Assembly (NCBI GenBank): GCA_050946835.1
Contig: JBMNVN010000002.1
Location: 310,001-374,000, forward strand
Length of the DNA stretch: 64,000 nt
Reading direction: 5' to 3'
From: UBA1447 sp002329225
GTDB taxonomy: Bacteria > Bacillota > Clostridia > Oscillospirales > Acutalibacteraceae
The notes under the pieces were generated by a model. That model saw only the letters and a program-made list of their open reading frames with translations, made no database searches and was not told the origin of the DNA. Below are positions 26,275-35,308 of this stretch, one piece after another. Numbering within the stretch: position 1 is the stretch's first letter; each line of letters begins with the position of its first letter. A program made the translations under genes and the position numbers.

Positions 26275-26809
26275 CTTCGGGGATCTCCATATCTTTCATA
26301 AAATTACTTCGTGCATTGATGGGAGGTTCAATCATTTTGAACCCTTTCCACTTCATAACGCGGAACTTAAAATCCAACAACTCTGCCGGAACTAACAGCA
26401 TTGCGGCAGCCGAAAAGAATGTAGTGTCTTGGTTTAGTACATCCAGAACCTCTTTGTCTTCCAACAGCAGTTCCGCTGCAAAAAGATTTGCGTCTTTTTC
26501 AAACTCGGAGGTCTGATCAAAGAGTGTCACCTCATGGAAAGCGTGTATACCGCTTTTGCGATGAAACTCTGCGTGACAGAGTTCGTGGGCTCCAATAATC
26601 CGCTGAATGATTTCTGGGAGGTCACTGTTAATTACAATGACACGGATGCGGTTCTTCTTAAGAAAGAAGCCCTTTACTGCATCGGGTGCTGTACCCATTG
26701 GTTGAAATATCAGCTTGATGCCCATTGCACGGCACAAACGAAAAGGGTTTCGTTCATCATATTTCTTTATCAGCTTTGCGACCGCTGTGCTGATTTCTGA
26801 ATAGGTCAA
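26255..26809 (-). CDS. ImmA/IrrE family metallopeptidase
   Basis: 184 residues. The zinc-protease motif HELCHAEFH (HExxH plus) lies near residue 75, with a downstream acidic EFEKDANLFAAELLL providing the third ligand region. In ICEBs1-type elements such proteases cleave the element's repressor after DNA damage and trigger excision. It sits between the XRE repressor (72 bases upstream) and the small protein that overlaps its end. The cognate repressor is presumably the gene at 26882-27310. Confidence 0.92.
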   Translation of the reverse strand: MTYSEISTAVAKLIKKYDERNPFRLCRAMGIKLIFQPMGTAPDAVKGFFLKKNRIRVIVINSDLPEIIQRIIGAHELCHAEFHRKSGIHAFHEVTLFDQTSEFEKDANLFAAELLLEDKEVLDVLNQDTTFFSAAAMLLVPAELLDFKFRVMKWKGFKMIEPPINARSNFMKDMEIPEDADYYN

Positions 26810-26881
26810 AATACACCCCTCCTTTATAGTGGAATATATCCATATTAAATTTTAGCAAAGCATATGTCCCATAAAACGGAC

Positions 26882-27310
26882 TCAAGCCTTTTTGGGACCA
26901 AACTTCTTGCTTGCTTCTTCCTTACAAGTAACATAGGCGGTCATAACAGCCTGGAAGAAAGCATCCTTCTGCTCCTGGGAAAGTTCGCCTCCGGCAAAGA
27001 GGGCTGCGTTGTCAGCAAGGAGTTCGTCCATATCACGCACACCCTTGGCACCGTATAAAGCACGAGCCTGGTCAATGTATTCATCCTTCTCGATATCTTC
27101 TAAAGGATCAGTGCAGTTATCATCGGAGAGGAACTTCACAGAAACCTTGAGGGCACGAGCCAACTTTTCAATTGTAGAGCGTCTGGCTCTCGCTCCGCCG
27201 GATTCGTAGGAGGCAATGGTTCTTTGGGAGACACCGACCTCGTGAGCAAGTTCATTTTGTGTCAGCTTCGCCACTTCACGGGCGCGCTTAATCTTGTCGG
27301 AAAAAGTCAT
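26882..27310 (-). CDS. XRE-family prophage repressor
   Basis: 142 residues: a Cro/C1 helix-turn-helix (LTQNELAHEVGVSQRTIASYESGGARARRSTIEKLARAL, residues ~18-55) with an acidic C-terminal region. First gene of the repressor/ImmA operon and divergent from the early polymerase fragment. The intergenic DNA at 27344-27474 holds eight AACTTCAT-like half-sites over two divergent promoters, which are likely its operators. Confidence 0.92.
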   Translation of the reverse strand: MTFSDKIKRAREVAKLTQNELAHEVGVSQRTIASYESGGARARRSTIEKLARALKVSVKFLSDDNCTDPLEDIEKDEYIDQARALYGAKGVRDMDELLADNAALFAGGELSQEQKDAFFQAVMTAYVTCKEEASKKFGPKKA

Positions 27311-27343
27311 ACTTTATCCCTCCATCGAAAATTTTCAAATCAT

Positions 27344-27474
27344 AACTTCATCAACTTCATAGAAGCTATTGACAAAACTTCATTCAGCGATTATACTTGA
27401 AAATGAAGTTTATGAAGTTACGGCTTCATTATATACCCCGCAACTTCATTTTGTCAATAGGTTTTTATGAAGTT
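27344..27474. promoter_or_regulatory. Divergent promoters with an array of AACTTCAT operator half-sites
   Basis: AACTTCAT or its complement ATGAAGTT occurs at 27344, 27353, 27377, 27403, 27412, 27442 and 27467, with a partial GCTTCAT at 27423. Rightward promoter: TTGACA 27369-27374, TATACT 27392-27397 (17 bp). Leftward promoter for the repressor: TGTCAA at 27452-27457 and ATTATA at 27428-27433, read on the minus strand. The sites overlap both promoters, as in a lysis/lysogeny switch. Confidence 0.8.
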
Positions 27475-27498
27475 TTTCTGAAATGAGGTGAATTTTTG

Positions 27499-27678
27499 AT
27501 GGAAAGAGCCATTCTCCACAGTGATTTGAACTGTTTTTACGCTTCCGTAGAGATGATGCTTGACCCAAGCCTGCGTGGAAAGGCTGTAGCGGTTTGCGGT
27601 TCTACAGAGGACCGGCACGGCATTGTTCTTGCGAAATCCGAGAAGGCAAAGAAGGCAGGAATAAAGACAGGGATGCTC
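27499..27678 (+). pseudogene. Y-family DNA polymerase (UmuC/DinB-like) N-terminal fragment
   Basis: ATG 27499 with AGGTG upstream; the first ~60 residues are those of a Y-family polymerase: ILHSDLNCFYASVEM with the catalytic Asp, then KAVAVCGSTEDRHGIVLAKSEKAKKAGIKTGM. The frame ends a few codons later because the sequence changes abruptly to a family A polymerase in another frame near 27675. Only about 15 percent of the gene remains, so it cannot be a polymerase. It is the first gene to the right of the immunity region. Confidence 0.85.
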
Positions 27679-28768
27679 GTTCTCGTTCTGAACTGACCAC
27701 TGCTATGAAAGAACTGACTGCTTTGGAGAACCCAAATTCGGTGCAGCAGATGAAGCTGTGGCTTGCTGATAATGGTTTGGAAACAGACACCCTCGGTAAA
27801 AAGGCTGTGGCTGAAATGCTGAAAACTGCATCCCCGGAAATGCGTAGAGTTTTGACCTTGCGTCAGCAACTTGCCAAATCCTCGGTAAAGAAATACCAGG
27901 CTATGGAAACCGCTGTATGTTCCGATGGCCGTGCCAGGGGTATGTTTCAGTTCTATGGTGCAAACCGCACCGGCAGATGGGCGGGCAGAATAATTCAGCT
28001 GCAAAACTTACCTCAAAACCACCTCACCAACCTTGCCGATGCGCGTGGTCTTGTTCGTGATGGTGACTTCGATGCCGTTGAGTTCTTCTTTGATGATGTC
28101 CCGGACACATTATCCCAGCTTATCCGCACAGCTTTCGTTCCCCGCGAGGGTGCGAAACTGATCGTGGCAGACTTTTCTGCCATTGAGGCTCGTGTCATTG
28201 CGTGGCTTGCCGGAGAGGAATGGCGACAGCAGGTTTTCGCAGAGGGCAAAGACATCTACTGTGCTTCTGCTTCTCAGATGTTCGGTGTTCCTGTAGAAAA
28301 ACACGGCATCAACGGACACCTTCGCCAAAAAGGAAAAATCGCAGAACTGGCCCTTGGTTATGGCGGTTCTGTCGGTGCCCTAAAAGCTATGGGTGCTTTG
28401 GAGATGGGACTCACCGAAGAAGAACTCCCACCCCTGGTGGATGCTTGGCGACAGGCAAACCCGATGATAACGAAACTTTGGTGGGATGTTGACCGTGCCG
28501 TTATGGAAGCTGTCCGTTTCAAGCACACCAACGAAACCCACGGCATTACATTCTCGTGTAGAAGCGGAATGCTATTTATAACACTCCCGTCCGGCAGACA
28601 GCTTGCCTATGTGAAACCCAAAATCGGCACAAACAAATTCGGTGGTGATTGTATTACCTACGAAGGTGTCGGTGGGACAAAGAAGTGGGAACGCCTGGAT
28701 AGCTACGGTCCCAAGTTCGTGGAGAACATTGTGCAGGCGACAGCAAGAGACATTCTCTGCTATGCTTA
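27675..28768 (+). pseudogene. Phage family A DNA polymerase, internal fragment truncated at both ends
   Basis: About 360 codons in one frame, from RSELTTAMKELTALENPNSVQQ to VENIVQATARDILCYA. Palm and finger motifs are present: GRWAGRIIQLQNLPQN, LIVADFSAIEARVIAWLAGE (motif A Asp) and KIAELALGYGGSVGAL (O-helix-type motif B). The N-terminal exonuclease domain and motif C (normally xHDEx) are missing because the sequence joins a tail gene at about 28765. The open frame on the left (from ~27594) is fused out of frame to the Y-family fragment. Confidence 0.87.
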
Positions 28769-29457
28769 CACATCCGCTGACAATTTCGTTCTCCCGTGTT
28801 GTAAACGGTGGTGGCATTGTTGACCTGCTCGTGACCACTCCCAACGGTAATGTGTTTAAGAACAGCGAAGTTGCCACTCTTACTGCAAAGGCAGAACTGT
28901 GGCGTGGATCTACTGTGGACACCACCAATGTTACCTATAAGTGGGGCGTGATGGATAGCACCGTAACTTCCAGTTCCTCTGCCGGTTATGACGCGGCATT
29001 CGGTACTGGTTGGAGAAAGCTGTCTGACAGCACGGGTATGTACACCGGCACTACCACCGCCACCATTACCATTTACGCTGCCGCAGTTGACAGCTATGCG
29101 GTATTTAAGTGCGTGGCTACTGACTCCGATTCCACCTCCAACACCTACAACAAGACCTTCACCGATGTTACGACCTTTATTGACAACTCCGACCCTATCC
29201 AGGTGGTTATCACCTCCACGGGCGGTGATGTCTTTAAGAACGGCAGCGGTTCTACGGTACTGACCGCTGTTGTTTACCAGGCGGGTGCTGAAATCGACGC
29301 TGACGGCAAGGGCACTTACACCTGGACGAAGTACAACAAGAACGGTGCAATCGATACCAATTGGGGTACAACCGGTACCAAGACCGGCAAAACTCTGTCG
29401 GTGTCTTCTTCCGATGTTGCCACTAAGGCAACCTTTATGGTGGTAGTCACTCTGTAA
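28762..29457 (+). pseudogene. Phage tail protein, C-terminal fragment with Ig-like repeats
   Basis: About 230 residues in frame from an ATG created inside the polymerase fragment (28762) to 29457. VVNGGGIVDLLVTTPNGNVFKNSEVATLTAKAELWRGS and ITSTGGDVFKNGSGSTVLTAVVYQAGAEIDADG are two copies of a beta-sandwich repeat typical of the C-terminus of phage tail-associated structural proteins. The gene's 5' part has been deleted together with the head and packaging genes. Followed after 12 bases by the next tail gene. Confidence 0.75.
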
Positions 29458-29469
29458 GGAGGTGTTTCC

Positions 29470-30558
29470 ATGCGGGCGATCGCTCAATTTACCATCATCA
29501 ATCTTTGCGATGTTATCTCTTCTGATGTCGCACCCGAAAACCCCTATGTCGGTATGCTTTGGGTAAACACCGCCACCGTTCCGCCGGAAACAATGGTGTG
29601 GGATGGTGTCGGTTGGGTGGTTCAAAACAATCTGGAAGAACTGCGTACAACCGTTTCCACCCACACCACTCGCTTTGGTGAGTTCCAAACATCGATCGAT
29701 GGCTTGAACAGCTATGTATCCAACCTTACAAAGACCGTAGAAACTGTCAGCGGTGAGGTTTCCGGGGAAAAAGAGACCGTTCTTGAAATGCAAGAGCAGA
29801 TCTCCGAACTGGAACACACCGTTGAGGGTTTGTCCTTAACTATGAGTGAGCAGTTTGCGGGTGGTATCAACTTCATCCGTAATTCTGCCGGTCTTAACGG
29901 CATAACCGATGATTGGATTACTACTGGCACAGTTTCTACAGACAGTTCAACAGATGTGCAAAACAACACCACTTCCGACTCTTGCTTTGTGCTTGGAGAA
30001 ACCTCCACGCTCAAGCAAGTAGTCACGGGTGTTGTGACAGGCTCATCTTATGTTCTTTCTCTCCGCGCAAAAAAGACCGGGGCGAGTTATTCTTCATACT
30101 TCCGTGTGCAGTACAACGGCACCAAGTATCTGTACCTTTTTAGCACTACTTCCACCTTTGATTGGACGGAATACAGCGTGGTTATTCCCGATGTGCAGGA
30201 CAGTACTATCACCATTTACTGCTATAACCGAATCGCAAGTTTGTATGTTTCGGACATTATCTTGGCTGAAGGAACGACCGTCCACAAATGGACGCCCGCT
30301 CCTAACGAGATTTATACCACCGAGGTTAAAATCGACCGCCGTGGTATCGAGGTTTCCAATGCCGATTCCGCTCAACGGACGGTTATCAACAACACGGAAT
30401 TTTCCGGCTACTACAACGAAGAAAAAATATTCACGCTGAACAAGGATGAAACCATCACCAAGAAAACAACGGTTGATGGCGAGTTGACGGTCGGCAAGAC
30501 CAAGTTCGTGCCGATGCCTACGGCCTCGCAGGGACTCAATATCGTAATCCTTGATTAA
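29470..30558 (+). CDS. Phage minor structural / tail protein
   Basis: 362 residues. N-terminal ~50 residues with NPYVGMLWVNTATVPPETMVWDGVGWV (a short motif common in siphophage tail proteins), a coiled coil at ~55-130, then a jelly-roll-like domain (GGINFIRNSAGLNG, YVLSLRAKKTG, YSVVIPDVQDSTITIYCYN). The C-terminus is a beta-strand tail. ATG 29470 follows AAGGAGGTG. Part of the collinear tail/lysis module. Confidence 0.75.
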   Translation: MRAIAQFTIINLCDVISSDVAPENPYVGMLWVNTATVPPETMVWDGVGWVVQNNLEELRTTVSTHTTRFGEFQTSIDGLNSYVSNLTKTVETVSGEVSGEKETVLEMQEQISELEHTVEGLSLTMSEQFAGGINFIRNSAGLNGITDDWITTGTVSTDSSTDVQNNTTSDSCFVLGETSTLKQVVTGVVTGSSYVLSLRAKKTGASYSSYFRVQYNGTKYLYLFSTTSTFDWTEYSVVIPDVQDSTITIYCYNRIASLYVSDIILAEGTTVHKWTPAPNEIYTTEVKIDRRGIEVSNADSAQRTVINNTEFSGYYNEEKIFTLNKDETITKKTTVDGELTVGKTKFVPMPTASQGLNIVILD

Positions 30559-30575
30559 GTGGGAAAGGAGAAATT

Positions 30576-33113
30576 ATGGCTACAAGCGGTAGTTTTTACA
30601 AATACCCGGTCGACAACTTCGGTCTTTATTGCACCTGGTCGGCAAAACAGAGCGTAACGGGTAACTATTCTGATGTTACCCTCAATGTCTATTTGAAGTA
30701 CTACACCATTTCTGTTGGTTCTCGCTCTGACTCCACGGTTTCCATCAACGGTGTTTCCGAAACCTACACGGCGGCAGCAATCAGCGATACTTCTGCTGAC
30801 TACGATTTGACTCTTCTCAAAACCTATACCGTCCGTGTTGCTCATAACACCAACGGCACGAAGACCGGGGTTGCATTGTCTGCTTCATGGCGATTCAGCG
30901 GTACTTATGGTGGCACGAGCATCGGTACGATCACCGCATCGACTACCATTGACCTGGATGCCCTTGACCGAACTGCACCGACAGTTTCGTGCAGCACTTC
31001 AAATATCACGGCTAATGGCTTCAAAATCAGTGCCACTTCATCAGCAACAGCAGATATTTGGCAGTACAGCACCAATGGTGGTACGAACTGGACACAGTTT
31101 TCAACCACGGCAGGTACGAGTGCAAATACAACGCTTTCTTCGCTTTCTCCGAACACGACCTACTCGGTTAAAGTTCGTGCAAGAAAGAAATCTAACCAGG
31201 TCTACGGCACATCCAGTGCGGTATCCACGAAAACCCTGGGTGGTTCAACCATTGGAAGCGTATCAACACTCACAGCAGATGCCTCGTCTGTCAGTATCAG
31301 TATGAGTACCACGGTGTATGATGCTACTTACACCCATAAACTCCAAATTAAGAACGGCTCTACGGTCTATTTGGAAATAACGGGATTGACCTGGGCGGCA
31401 GGAACTGCTAATCGAACAATCACACTGACAGCTGCACAGCGAACAACGCTATTAACGGCAATGGCATCGGTAAAGTCTTTCACAGGCACCTTTGCCTTGC
31501 TGACCTACAGCGGTTCTACACAGATTGGCTCTACATCTACAAAAACGGCAACGGTGCAAACCACATCTGCCAACTCTGCTCCCACAATGGGGGCTTTTAC
31601 TTTTCATGACGGCAGAACCGCCACCGCTGTGGTAACAGATAACGACCAGTTGTTCATCCAAGGGTACTCATATCTCTATGTTACCCCGGCAACGGCTACG
31701 GCAAAGAATAATGCTACCATCTCAACCTACTCGGCAACCTGCAACGGTGTGACCCTTTCCAACACAACGGGTGCAGTCATTAACCTGGGTGCAGTTGAAA
31801 AATCCGGCACGTTGGATGTTGTGGTAACAGCTACAGACTCCCGTGGCTACACTGTCAGCAACACACAGAAAATTACTGTCATTGCTTATGCAAAGCCAAA
31901 GGTATCCTCGGTAACACTTCGCCGAACCAATGATATCGAGGCAGAAATGCAGTTAACCTTTAACGGAAGCATTTCACCGATTACCATCAGCGGCACACAG
32001 AAAAACAGCCTTCTGTATGTTCAGTACCGATACAAGCTGACGAGTGCGACAAGCTACGGCTCATATACGAGCATCCTTTCTTCGGTAACGCAGAGCGGTA
32101 CCAGCTTCTCGTTCTCTAACTTGGAACTGTGCAGCCTGGATGCCAACTCCTCGTATGACTTCCATCTGTACATTTGTGATCAGCTAAATACGATGTCGGC
32201 TTTGAGCCTTTACTTCACGATCCCCCAGGGAACACCCCTGGTGGCACTCCGTAAGAATATGGTCGGTATAAACACCCCCGAGCCGGAAGCAGCACTCCAT
32301 GTGGTTGGTGATGCAAAGGTAACCGGCTCCATAACCGCATCTACTGTTACAGCAACAACACTAAATGGCGCACTTGCACCCTCCAAGTTATCCTCTGCGG
32401 TTACCATTGCAAAAGGCGGAACTGGTGCAACTACGGCTACAACCGCACTTTCCAACCTTGGTGGTCTTGCAAAGAGCGGTGGTACTATGACAGGGCAAAT
32501 CAAAAATGCAAGCACCGCATCTTCCTGGATTGCTGGGCGTGACCACGCTATTATTTGTGGAACTGTAAATCCATCATCCAACTCATTCTACCCGCTCGCA
32601 TCGGCTAAATCCGTTAACGGTTCGTGGGAGATAGGTGCATTGGGAGACAATTTCTACTTTTCTTATGCGACAGACACGAACTACAAAGCTGGTACAAACA
32701 CAACTCTCACCCGATATATAAACACTTCGGGTAATTTTAGCGGAAACGCTGCCAATGTAACGGGGACGATTACTGTCAGCCACGGTGGTACTGGTGGTAC
32801 AACTGCGGCGGCAGCGAGGACGAACTTGGGCATCACTTGCACTTCACTGTACAGCGGTAATTTGAGTTCCGGCTCGACCACATTCAACTACGGTAACTAC
32901 AAGGGCTATGTCATTGTAGGTTTGCCGAGTTCTACCGCATCAAGGATGTCTCTTTTCATCCCAAAGAATGTCATAACGACTTCGGATGTGATTTGGCAGA
33001 TTGCAGACGAGGTTAATTATCGTATTTTCAAATTGAAATATTCCGGCACTACTGTCACGTTAACTATCAGCAGCGGCTCAGGCGCCATCACTAATGTGTA
33101 TGGAGTCAATTAA
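30576..33113 (+). CDS. Large phage tail fibre / tip protein (DUF859-like)
   Basis: 845 residues. The N-terminal half resembles the DUF859 siphovirus family (SGSFYKYPVDNFGLYCTWSAKQ at the start) and includes a fibronectin type III-like domain (TAPTVSCSTSNIT...SLSPNTTYSVKVRARKK, ~130-215). Near residues 560-640 and 730-760 are tail-fibre signature repeats: KGGTGATTATTALSNLGG and HGGTGGTTAAAARTNLG. It probably contacts the host surface. Thr/Ser/Gly-rich composition and higher GC set it apart from the core genes. Start ATG 30576 after AAAGGAG. Confidence 0.8.
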   Translation: MATSGSFYKYPVDNFGLYCTWSAKQSVTGNYSDVTLNVYLKYYTISVGSRSDSTVSINGVSETYTAAAISDTSADYDLTLLKTYTVRVAHNTNGTKTGVALSASWRFSGTYGGTSIGTITASTTIDLDALDRTAPTVSCSTSNITANGFKISATSSATADIWQYSTNGGTNWTQFSTTAGTSANTTLSSLSPNTTYSVKVRARKKSNQVYGTSSAVSTKTLGGSTIGSVSTLTADASSVSISMSTTVYDATYTHKLQIKNGSTVYLEITGLTWAAGTANRTITLTAAQRTTLLTAMASVKSFTGTFALLTYSGSTQIGSTSTKTATVQTTSANSAPTMGAFTFHDGRTATAVVTDNDQLFIQGYSYLYVTPATATAKNNATISTYSATCNGVTLSNTTGAVINLGAVEKSGTLDVVVTATDSRGYTVSNTQKITVIAYAKPKVSSVTLRRTNDIEAEMQLTFNGSISPITISGTQKNSLLYVQYRYKLTSATSYGSYTSILSSVTQSGTSFSFSNLELCSLDANSSYDFHLYICDQLNTMSALSLYFTIPQGTPLVALRKNMVGINTPEPEAALHVVGDAKVTGSITASTVTATTLNGALAPSKLSSAVTIAKGGTGATTATTALSNLGGLAKSGGTMTGQIKNASTASSWIAGRDHAIICGTVNPSSNSFYPLASAKSVNGSWEIGALGDNFYFSYATDTNYKAGTNTTLTRYINTSGNFSGNAANVTGTITVSHGGTGGTTAAAARTNLGITCTSLYSGNLSSGSTTFNYGNYKGYVIVGLPSSTASRMSLFIPKNVITTSDVIWQIADEVNYRIFKLKYSGTTVTLTISSGSGAITNVYGVN

Positions 33114-33125
33114 GGAGGTAGCATT

Positions 33126-33494
33126 TTGAAGATTAAAACCAACAACGAAGGTTTCATCGACAGCTACGCAACTATCGGTGAGATCCTCGATAGCACAGAT
33201 ATTGATGCACCCGCTGACCTTGACCATTTCGAGAGAAACTTTCGTGCCTACCGCATAAAGGATGGTGCATTGTTCTTTGATGAAGCACAGGCAACCGTCA
33301 TCCAGACCGAGGAAGAAAACGAGCAACTCCGCATCGAGCGTGATGTAGAGTGCTTTTCCGTTATTAACCGTGGCTGGCTTTGGTATGACACCCTCACAGA
33401 GAAGCAGACCAAGGAACTGCGTAAGTGGTATAAGGATTGGCTCGATGTAACCGAAACAAAGAAAAAGCCGGACAAACCGTCCTGGCTGAAATAA
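33126..33494 (+). CDS. Small phage tail-module protein (XkdW-like)
   Basis: 122 residues from a TTG at 33126 behind GGAGGTAG. The C-terminal WYDTLTEKQTKELRKWYKDWLDVTETKKKPDKPSWL resembles the end of tail-fibre-assembly or XkdW-like proteins. Position between tail fibre and holin genes fits. Function unproven. Confidence 0.65.
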   Translation: MKIKTNNEGFIDSYATIGEILDSTDIDAPADLDHFERNFRAYRIKDGALFFDEAQATVIQTEEENEQLRIERDVECFSVINRGWLWYDTLTEKQTKELRKWYKDWLDVTETKKKPDKPSWLK

Positions 33495-33559
33495 GGAATT
33501 ATGGCACTCCGCCCAGGGGTGCCTTTTTCATACCCAAATCTTAAAAGGAGGTAACGGCT

Positions 33560-33820
33560 GTGGAAATCAACATCACAACTGTCGCGGCTACTATTACCGC
33601 TTTGGGAGTCATTTTTGGTGCTGTGTTCGCCATTTACAAATGGTTCCTCAAGCAGGAAAAGCAAGACCGTGACATCAAAGCCATTAAGGAGGAGCAGACC
33701 GTGCTTGTTCACGGTGTCCTTGCTTGCCTTATGGGTTTGAAGGAACAAGGGTGCAATGGCCCCGTCACAGAAGCCATTGAGCAGATTGAAAACCATATTA
33801 ACAAACAGGCACACAAATAA
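33560..33820 (+). CDS. Holin-like / haemolysin XhlA-like small protein
   Basis: 86 residues from a GTG at 33560 behind AAAGGAGGT. One N-terminal TM helix (ITALGVIFGAVFAIYKWFL) and then a charged amphipathic region. Size, topology and place between tail and endolysin genes suggest a lysis-module membrane protein; the exact family is not certain. Confidence 0.6.
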   Translation: MEINITTVAATITALGVIFGAVFAIYKWFLKQEKQDRDIKAIKEEQTVLVHGVLACLMGLKEQGCNGPVTEAIEQIENHINKQAHK

Positions 33821-33832
33821 GGAGGTAGTGCT

Positions 33833-34120
33833 ATGACAACTTTTGAAATCGCAACCATCCCCGCATTGGCGGCAATCGTGTACACCATCATCGACATCGT
33901 CAAAAGCGCTATGGGCGATGACGAGAAGTTCAAGAGGTTTATTCCTCTCATAGCCTGCGTACTTGGCGCAGTTTGCGGTGTAATCGCATTTTACTTCGTT
34001 CCCGGTGTAATGGGTACGGAGAACATTCTCGTCGCTATCGTATTGGGTTCTGCAAGCGGTCTTTCTGCGACCGGCACAAACCAGGCTGTTAAGCAGCTCA
34101 TGAAGAAGGAGGAAAAGTAA
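33833..34120 (+). CDS. Phage holin
   Basis: 95 residues with two or three TM helices (IPALAAIVYTIIDIV, LIACVLGAVCGVIAFYFV, ILVAIVLGSASGLSATG) and a C-terminal KKEEK charged tail, typical of Firmicute phage holins. It opens the membrane so the endolysin encoded next (ATG two bases after its stop) can reach the wall. Start ATG at 33833 with AAGGAGGTAG. Confidence 0.78.
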   Translation: MTTFEIATIPALAAIVYTIIDIVKSAMGDDEKFKRFIPLIACVLGAVCGVIAFYFVPGVMGTENILVAIVLGSASGLSATGTNQAVKQLMKKEEK

Positions 34121-34121
34121 G

Positions 34122-35165
34122 ATGAATTTACAGAAACTGATTTTTACGGAAAACGCCTGCTATAAGGCGGGCAGAAAAATTACCGTTAAGGGCATTATGG
34201 TTCATTCCACGGGTGCAAATAACCCCTGGCTGAAGCGTTATGTTGGCCCCGATGATGGTAAGCTTGGCAAAAACCAGTACAACAACCACTGGAACACCTA
34301 CCATCCCGGTGGTCGTGAAGTCTGTGTTCACGGCTTCATCGGCAAGCTGGCTGATGGCACGATTGCCACGTACCAAACATTGCCTTGGGACCACAGAGGC
34401 TGGCACGCCGGTGGCTCTGCAAATAACACCCATATCGGCTTTGAAATCTGTGAAGATGATTTAACCGATGCTACCTATTTCAAGAAAGTGTACCAGGAGG
34501 CAATTGACCTCTGCGTTTATCTTTGTAAAGAATACGGCCTCACCGAGAAAAATATCATCTGCCACAGCGAGGGCTACAAGCAGGGTGTTGCATCCAACCA
34601 CGGTGATGTTATGCACTGGTTCCCCAAGCATGGCAAGTCTATGGACACATTCCGTGCAGAGGTGGCAGCAAAGCTGAAAGAAGGCTCTACTCCTGCAACT
34701 ACCGGGAAGCCGACCACCTCTACCACTGTTACTGCCACTTCCGAAATCAAGGAGGGTAACAGGGTTGAGTTTACCGCTGATGCAGTGAAGTACAATCCTA
34801 CCACCAAGGAAATTCCCGCCTGGGTTAAGAACTGGCACCACATCGTAACGCAGACCACCTACAAGGGTAAACCCGTGGTTAAGGGTGGTAAGACTTGCGT
34901 TCTGCTCGGCAAGAAAGTCAAAAAGACCGGCGGTGATGTGGTAAGCGGCATCAACACCTGGGTTGCTGTGGAGAACCTCAAGGTTGTGTCCGCAGCCAAG
35001 GCAGAAGAAACCTACCGCATCCACACCGTTGTTCACGGAGACACGCTGTGGACGATCGCCAAGAAGTATCTCGGTGATGGCAACCGCTATCCCGAAATCG
35101 TTAAGCTGAACGGTCTCAGGTCCAATGTGATCTACAGCGGCAATAAACTGAAAATCCCCAACTAA
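34122..35165 (+). CDS. Endolysin: N-acetylmuramoyl-L-alanine amidase (Amidase_2/PGRP) with LysM
   Basis: 347 residues. The N-terminal zinc amidase domain (1-~185) contains GIMVHSTGANN (zinc His), GWHAGGSANNTHIGFEICEDD and NIICHSEGYKQGVASNHGDVMHWF (second zinc His and catalytic region). A Thr-rich linker leads to an SH3-like segment (~215-290) and a C-terminal LysM (HTVVHGDTLWTIAKKYLGDGNRYPEIVKLN, ~302-347). No signal peptide, consistent with holin-dependent export. A terminator follows at 35170. Confidence 0.92.
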   Translation: MNLQKLIFTENACYKAGRKITVKGIMVHSTGANNPWLKRYVGPDDGKLGKNQYNNHWNTYHPGGREVCVHGFIGKLADGTIATYQTLPWDHRGWHAGGSANNTHIGFEICEDDLTDATYFKKVYQEAIDLCVYLCKEYGLTEKNIICHSEGYKQGVASNHGDVMHWFPKHGKSMDTFRAEVAAKLKEGSTPATTGKPTTSTTVTATSEIKEGNRVEFTADAVKYNPTTKEIPAWVKNWHHIVTQTTYKGKPVVKGGKTCVLLGKKVKKTGGDVVSGINTWVAVENLKVVSAAKAEETYRIHTVVHGDTLWTIAKKYLGDGNRYPEIVKLNGLRSNVIYSGNKLKIPN

Positions 35166-35169
35166 CACC

Positions 35170-35214
35170 AAAGCCCATCGAGCCTTCATTGGTTCGGTGG
35201 GCTTTATTTTTTTT
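35170..35214 (+). terminator. Terminator after the lysis module
   Basis: AAAGCCCATCGAGCC pairs with GGTTCGGTGGGCTTT (two wobble or mismatched positions) followed by a run of T (35205-35214). It closes the tail/lysis operon. Confidence 0.8.
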
Positions 35215-35308
35215 TGCTGTTTTTTAAAAAGTTTGTATATACTTCGGCAAAACGCCCATCTGATGACCAGTGGTGAGTGAGGTAGCCCCTCGGAATGGAG
35301 GAATCACT

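Noticed and set aside
27594..28823. A complete 409-residue DNA polymerase
   Set aside because: The frame starts inside an out-of-frame Y-family fragment and lacks motif C; it is a chimera of deletions.
28654..29817. Long minus-strand open frame across the tail genes
   Set aside because: Shadow of the Thr/Gly-rich plus-strand tail genes; no recognisable domain or ribosome binding site.
28762..35165. Tailocin or contractile injection system
   Set aside because: No sheath, tube, baseplate or tape-measure genes remain; only tail tip and lysis genes.
34461..35189. Minus-strand frame of 242 codons over the endolysin
   Set aside because: Antisense shadow; the plus-strand amidase and LysM motifs are unambiguous.
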